The position numbers and the translations under genes were made by a program. Positions 53,101 through 54,563 of a stretch of DNA of 54,563 bases are shown one piece after another (the stretch's first letter is position 1; each line of letters opens with the position of its first letter). This stretch comes from Phormidium willei BDU 130791 (GTDB lineage Bacteria > Cyanobacteriota > Cyanobacteriia > Cyanobacteriales > Geitlerinemataceae), in assembly GCA_001637315.1 (NCBI GenBank), contig LSZA01000014.1:1-54563 (forward strand), read 5' to 3'. The notes beneath the pieces were generated by a model. It did not search any database, was not told where the DNA came from, and worked only from the letters and a program-made list of their open reading frames with translations.

Positions 53101-53672
53101 CGAGCTGGGTTTAGGTAGCGATCAAACAGGAGATCGAGCGCGAGGCTTTCGTTGTGAAAACAAGCCTCCTCACTTTTGTCCCCACTCATTTCATCCAGAC
53201 GTCGAATCACGGCAGATAGTAGATCTAATAGTGGAGGTGCTTCTCGCAAACTCCGCCAGATGGCAAAATCAAAGCGATCGGCTACATCTTCTTGGGCAAC
53301 TTTTAGGGCGAGGGCGGTTTTGCCTAGGCCCCCCATGCCCAACAGTGCGATCGCGCGCGTTCCCTCACCGATCAGATTTTGGAGCTGTTGGCGATCTTCG
53401 TCGCGCCCAAAGAAATCTCCGAGTTCTGGGGCTTGCTGAAAATCGCGATCGGCTTCAGCGACCGTTCGCCAGTTGCGAATTCCTACGGCTTCGACGATGG
53501 CGATAAATGATTCAGCACGGATTGGGGTACGGCTCCAAAATCGCTTCAGGGTTGGTAAGGACACGAATGCAGTCTCAGCCCAGATCGTCGCTTGTTTTTT
53601 CCAGCGTCGTTTTCGTCGTCGGCGATCGACGTCTTGGAGTCCAGTTTTAGAACAACGGAGTGTTTTACGCAT
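50103..53672 (-). CDS. NLR-like protein: HTH-like domain, NB-ARC ATPase, 14 WD40 repeats
   Basis: A 1189-residue STAND protein. Residues 1-75 are a basic helical domain (KTGLQDVDRRRRKRRW, VSLPTLKRFWSRTPI) resembling an HTH. The NB-ARC ATPase (about 80-370) has P-loop LLGMGGLGKTAL (111-122), Walker B CLLVLDNAESLL, sensor ILLTSRELP and the GLPL-like RGNPKALQIA. A helical part and a short pentapeptide-like stretch (LVGANFSQLNIRQ) follow. Fourteen WD40 repeats, enough for two seven-bladed propellers, fill about 555-1145. The C-terminal GLTVAQRRNLAQLGAI is common in cyanobacterial NB-ARC proteins. Such proteins oligomerise after the sensor part binds a ligand; the signal is unknown. Confidence 0.93.
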   Translation of the reverse strand: MRKTLRCSKTGLQDVDRRRRKRRWKKQATIWAETAFVSLPTLKRFWSRTPIRAESFIAIVEAVGIRNWRTVAEADRDFQQAPELGDFFGRDEDRQQLQNLIGEGTRAIALLGMGGLGKTALALKVAQEDVADRFDFAIWRSLREAPPLLDLLSAVIRRLDEMSGDKSEEACFHNESLALDLLFDRYLNPARCLLVLDNAESLLQPKRLTGEFRPGYEAYAEFFERIARQPHQSCILLTSRELPTVFERLSHDFPIINFPLSGLQRDARQILRERQAVGTDAECDRLIDYYRGNPKALQIASSYIRLVFDGSIADFFEITPTTGTLPDFQHLLDEHFQRLSDTERQILDWLAIEREPVTLEQLQADLTLPHRVNPLHALAQLRSKSLIERVQSDRTYTLQNAIAEYTLEKLIERFVKILRGDPDNLETLGESEKLLSTHALLKAQAPRYVRLAQERAIAQPLLDALIEAFGDRAAVVERLHHWIERLRHVNLPPYSYAAGNLINLLRVSETSLVGANFSQLNIRQVYWSESDLSEINLRRAHISDCLFPQAIDSALCFAFSPDGKLFATGDDSTSLRLWNLETGALVDTVSNAHSSWIRCLAFSPDGHYLASGSGDMSVRVWQLTNQQTLEHCHTLTGHTQEVWSISWLPNTPYLVSSGDDGKVILWNFCNGCLEQIWEGQYGWVRYVAAEPDGRHVISASMPAQELWRWDRQTGKPVAKGIYDDHRARSIGMSPDGRWIVTGSEDLDCRVRLYALNQGIAELTHVLEGHTKCVWSVAFSPDSRWLATGSSDRTIAIWDVETGERLRVLVEDVGRVRSLAFAADGRRLAAGSDDRGIVLWDYLTGQTDRAFHGYTYRVWTVLALDNKLQFLSSGDDGVIRYWTRDDNRPVQALVGHQARVRHLVLSPDRRTLASCSHDCTVRLWDLDSGNCLRVLRGHKDWTWFAVFLSDKTLLTGSDDRSIKRWNLATGHCTQTWHLQEHWLWSMLWCDRTQRLIAATEQQGIQVFALPSGSGEDPLPKPLLQLDAGNVRAIARTPDGQKLVSGDDEGELKLWDLTSGRCLQTWQRPQKSRIRALTIDASGQWLACGGDNAKVELWNLSRGTCDRVLSGHSKPIWTMAFSPCGTELMSAGEDETIRIWTLGETPNGQTLTAPRLCQNLDLTDATGLTVAQRRNLAQLGAIAPERQDIAS

Positions 53673-53750
53673 CCCTTCTGTTTAACCTCTCATACGATAA
53701 TTTTTGGCTCATTTTGGAACGATCCATTTTGGAGAAGTCACGATGACACA

Positions 53751-54332
53751 ATGCAATTGACCTTTGAAATAAAACGGATTGAAGCCATGCAAGTGTTATC
53801 TACCGCATCTGTTACGCCAGTTGTCTCCCACAATCGTTCTGAGTTGAATTCTGATATTGAGAATCGTTTGGCACGGTGGAATCTCCAAGTATTACAAACC
53901 GATGTAGTCCGGTTTCTGGGGTTATCCCCATCTCAAGCCATGGAAGTGCTAGAACTCTACAAACAGTTTTGGATACTCTTGGCTCGGTATCCCCAAATGC
54001 CGTTGGTTCCGCCAGCTGTGGTTGATCGCATTTGGCATCTGCATATTCTTGATACTCGCCGCTATCGCGAGGACTGTCTGTTCTTAGTCGGTCAATTTGT
54101 CGATCATCAGCCCTATCGTGGTGAGATTCCTGAATCCGAGAAGCTCGAAGATGCGGCGATGTTGACCTTGGGGTTATTTGATCATTATTTCGGTTCTGAG
54201 GTGCGATCGCAACTGCAAACGTGGCAAAATCTCTTGAGTTCGTCACCGAAGACCAAGTCCGTCAACCTAGACTCGACCCCGCCAGTGGCGTTCGATCCGA
54301 TGGAACGAGGAGAGTGCTATCGCCTCTGGTAG
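53751..54332 (+). CDS. GRDP-like (glycine-rich domain-containing) family protein
   Basis: A 193-residue soluble protein. PPAVVDRIWHLHILDTRRY (about 88-106) and CLFLVGQFVDHQPYRG are the VDxxWH and HxPY signatures of the GRDP-like domain found in plants, fungi and some bacteria. Helices before it (LSPSQAMEVLELYKQFWIL) also fit. The biochemical role is unknown. The frame is open from 53592 but overlaps the start of the NB-ARC gene there; ATG 53751 leaves a 78-base divergent spacer. ATG 53787 is another option. Confidence 0.7.
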   Translation: MQLTFEIKRIEAMQVLSTASVTPVVSHNRSELNSDIENRLARWNLQVLQTDVVRFLGLSPSQAMEVLELYKQFWILLARYPQMPLVPPAVVDRIWHLHILDTRRYREDCLFLVGQFVDHQPYRGEIPESEKLEDAAMLTLGLFDHYFGSEVRSQLQTWQNLLSSSPKTKSVNLDSTPPVAFDPMERGECYRLW

Positions 54333-54419
54333 ATGAGTCCGGTTGCTCGAGAAACCAGGAATCTGGCAAGTTGGCTCTTTCAAATGTTCGAACGTTGATC
54401 AGATCCTCGGTTTCTGGCT

Positions 54420-54563
54420 TTGACATCCTCTCCCAGCAACCCAGAGCGGGTATGCCGGGAGATTCCGATTCGGTTCCCGAACGCTTCGCGATGGGTCGCC
54501 CCAAAGATTTCCTGCTTCAACAGGAACTTGTCCACTGGCTACATCACGGGGTTTGATGGACTC
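54420..54563 (-). mobile_element. Right end of a second tnpB-type element, cut by window edge
   Basis: Begins TTGACATCCTC like the right end at 48574 and contains the same kind of two-step hairpin: outer CTCCC (54430-54434) with GGGAG (54457-54461), inner ACCC (54439-54442) with GGGT (54448-54451). A 14-base block CGAACGCTTCGCGA (54478-54491) also recurs at 48660-48673. On the minus strand a frame without a start runs from 54563 to a TGA at 54399-54401; it may be the 3' end of a tnpB that lies beyond the window. Confidence 0.65.

Noticed and set aside
53743..53760. A five-codon frame (ATG ACA CAA TGC AAT TGA) with GGAG before it, overlapping the GRDP-like start.
   Set aside because: It could be a leader peptide, but such a short frame with a ribosome site is likely by chance; not enough support.
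1..54563. A CRISPR array anywhere in the window.
   Set aside because: I saw no regularly spaced repeats of 25-40 bases and no cas genes; the only arrays are the short heptamers and the 12-base repeat.

Overview
The window comes from a cyanobacterium, most likely a filamentous, Oscillatoriales-type one (genus not determinable from the sequence alone). Direct evidence is a psaM gene for photosystem I subunit XII, a cyanophycinase, cyanobacterial-only families (DUF1824, DUF2605, DUF2973), dense HIP1 palindromes (GCGATCGC and one-base variants) and short CTGTTCC heptamer arrays. I found about 50 protein genes, several of them very short, two tnpB-type insertion elements (one cut by the window edge), and no convincing tRNA or rRNA gene.

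Layout. 1-5.7 kb: housekeeping and hypothetical genes (DUF1824, SDR epimerase, DNA polymerase III delta', a Crp/Fnr regulator, a hemerythrin, an exported PrcB-domain protein, a DUF1537 sugar-acid kinase). 5.7-15.7 kb: a glycan locus, most of it inside a markedly AT-rich, HIP1-poor island (about 6.96-14.71 kb). It holds an alginate-lyase-family protein, a sulfotransferase-like protein, a divergent BNR_4 (ulvan-lyase-like) propeller, a second sulfotransferase, a 1228-residue TPR/glycosyltransferase/glycosyltransferase/methyltransferase protein and a GT2 glycosyltransferase. 15.7-18.7 kb: a Uma2 nuclease-fold protein, a GH25 lysozyme with a new-looking triple C-terminal repeat, and a pentapeptide-repeat protein. 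18.9-34.8 kb: mostly chromosomal housekeeping (ilvD, usp, trmD, cyanophycinase, a MASE1 histidine kinase translationally coupled to a creatininase-family protein, a DUF2605/DUF2973 pair, an Hsp70-like protein, fetB, cobU, rnz). 34.9-47.4 kb: SpoIID/LytB protein, two very small genes including psaM, ndk, an acyl-CoA-dehydrogenase-like protein, argD, an S8 protease, an internally duplicated exported protein, a methyltransferase, a phosphoribosyltransferase and an ankyrin protein. 47.4-54.5 kb: an AI-2E-type permease whose stop codon lies at the edge of a tnpB element, the tnpB element, a 1189-residue NB-ARC/WD40 NLR-like protein, a GRDP-like protein and the end of a second tnpB-type element.

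How the genes work together. The most coherent candidate system is the 5.7-15.7 kb locus. Two sulfotransferase-fold proteins, three glycosyltransferase modules, one methyltransferase and two polysaccharide-lyase-like proteins suggest making and trimming of a sulfated, uronic-acid-containing glycan. The first sulfotransferase-like protein and the GT2 enzyme share the same C-terminal module of about 75 residues, which ties the two ends of the locus together. No Wzx/Wzy/Wza-type export genes are present, so the locus is either an accessory modification cassette or incomplete in this window. The second interesting area is 48.5-54.5 kb. There a solitary tnpB carries same-orientation terminal hairpins with compensatory base changes and lies next to an NLR-like STAND ATPase, an architecture used by bacterial signalling and anti-phage proteins. 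All family names below rest on recalled motifs and architectures; no database search was run.
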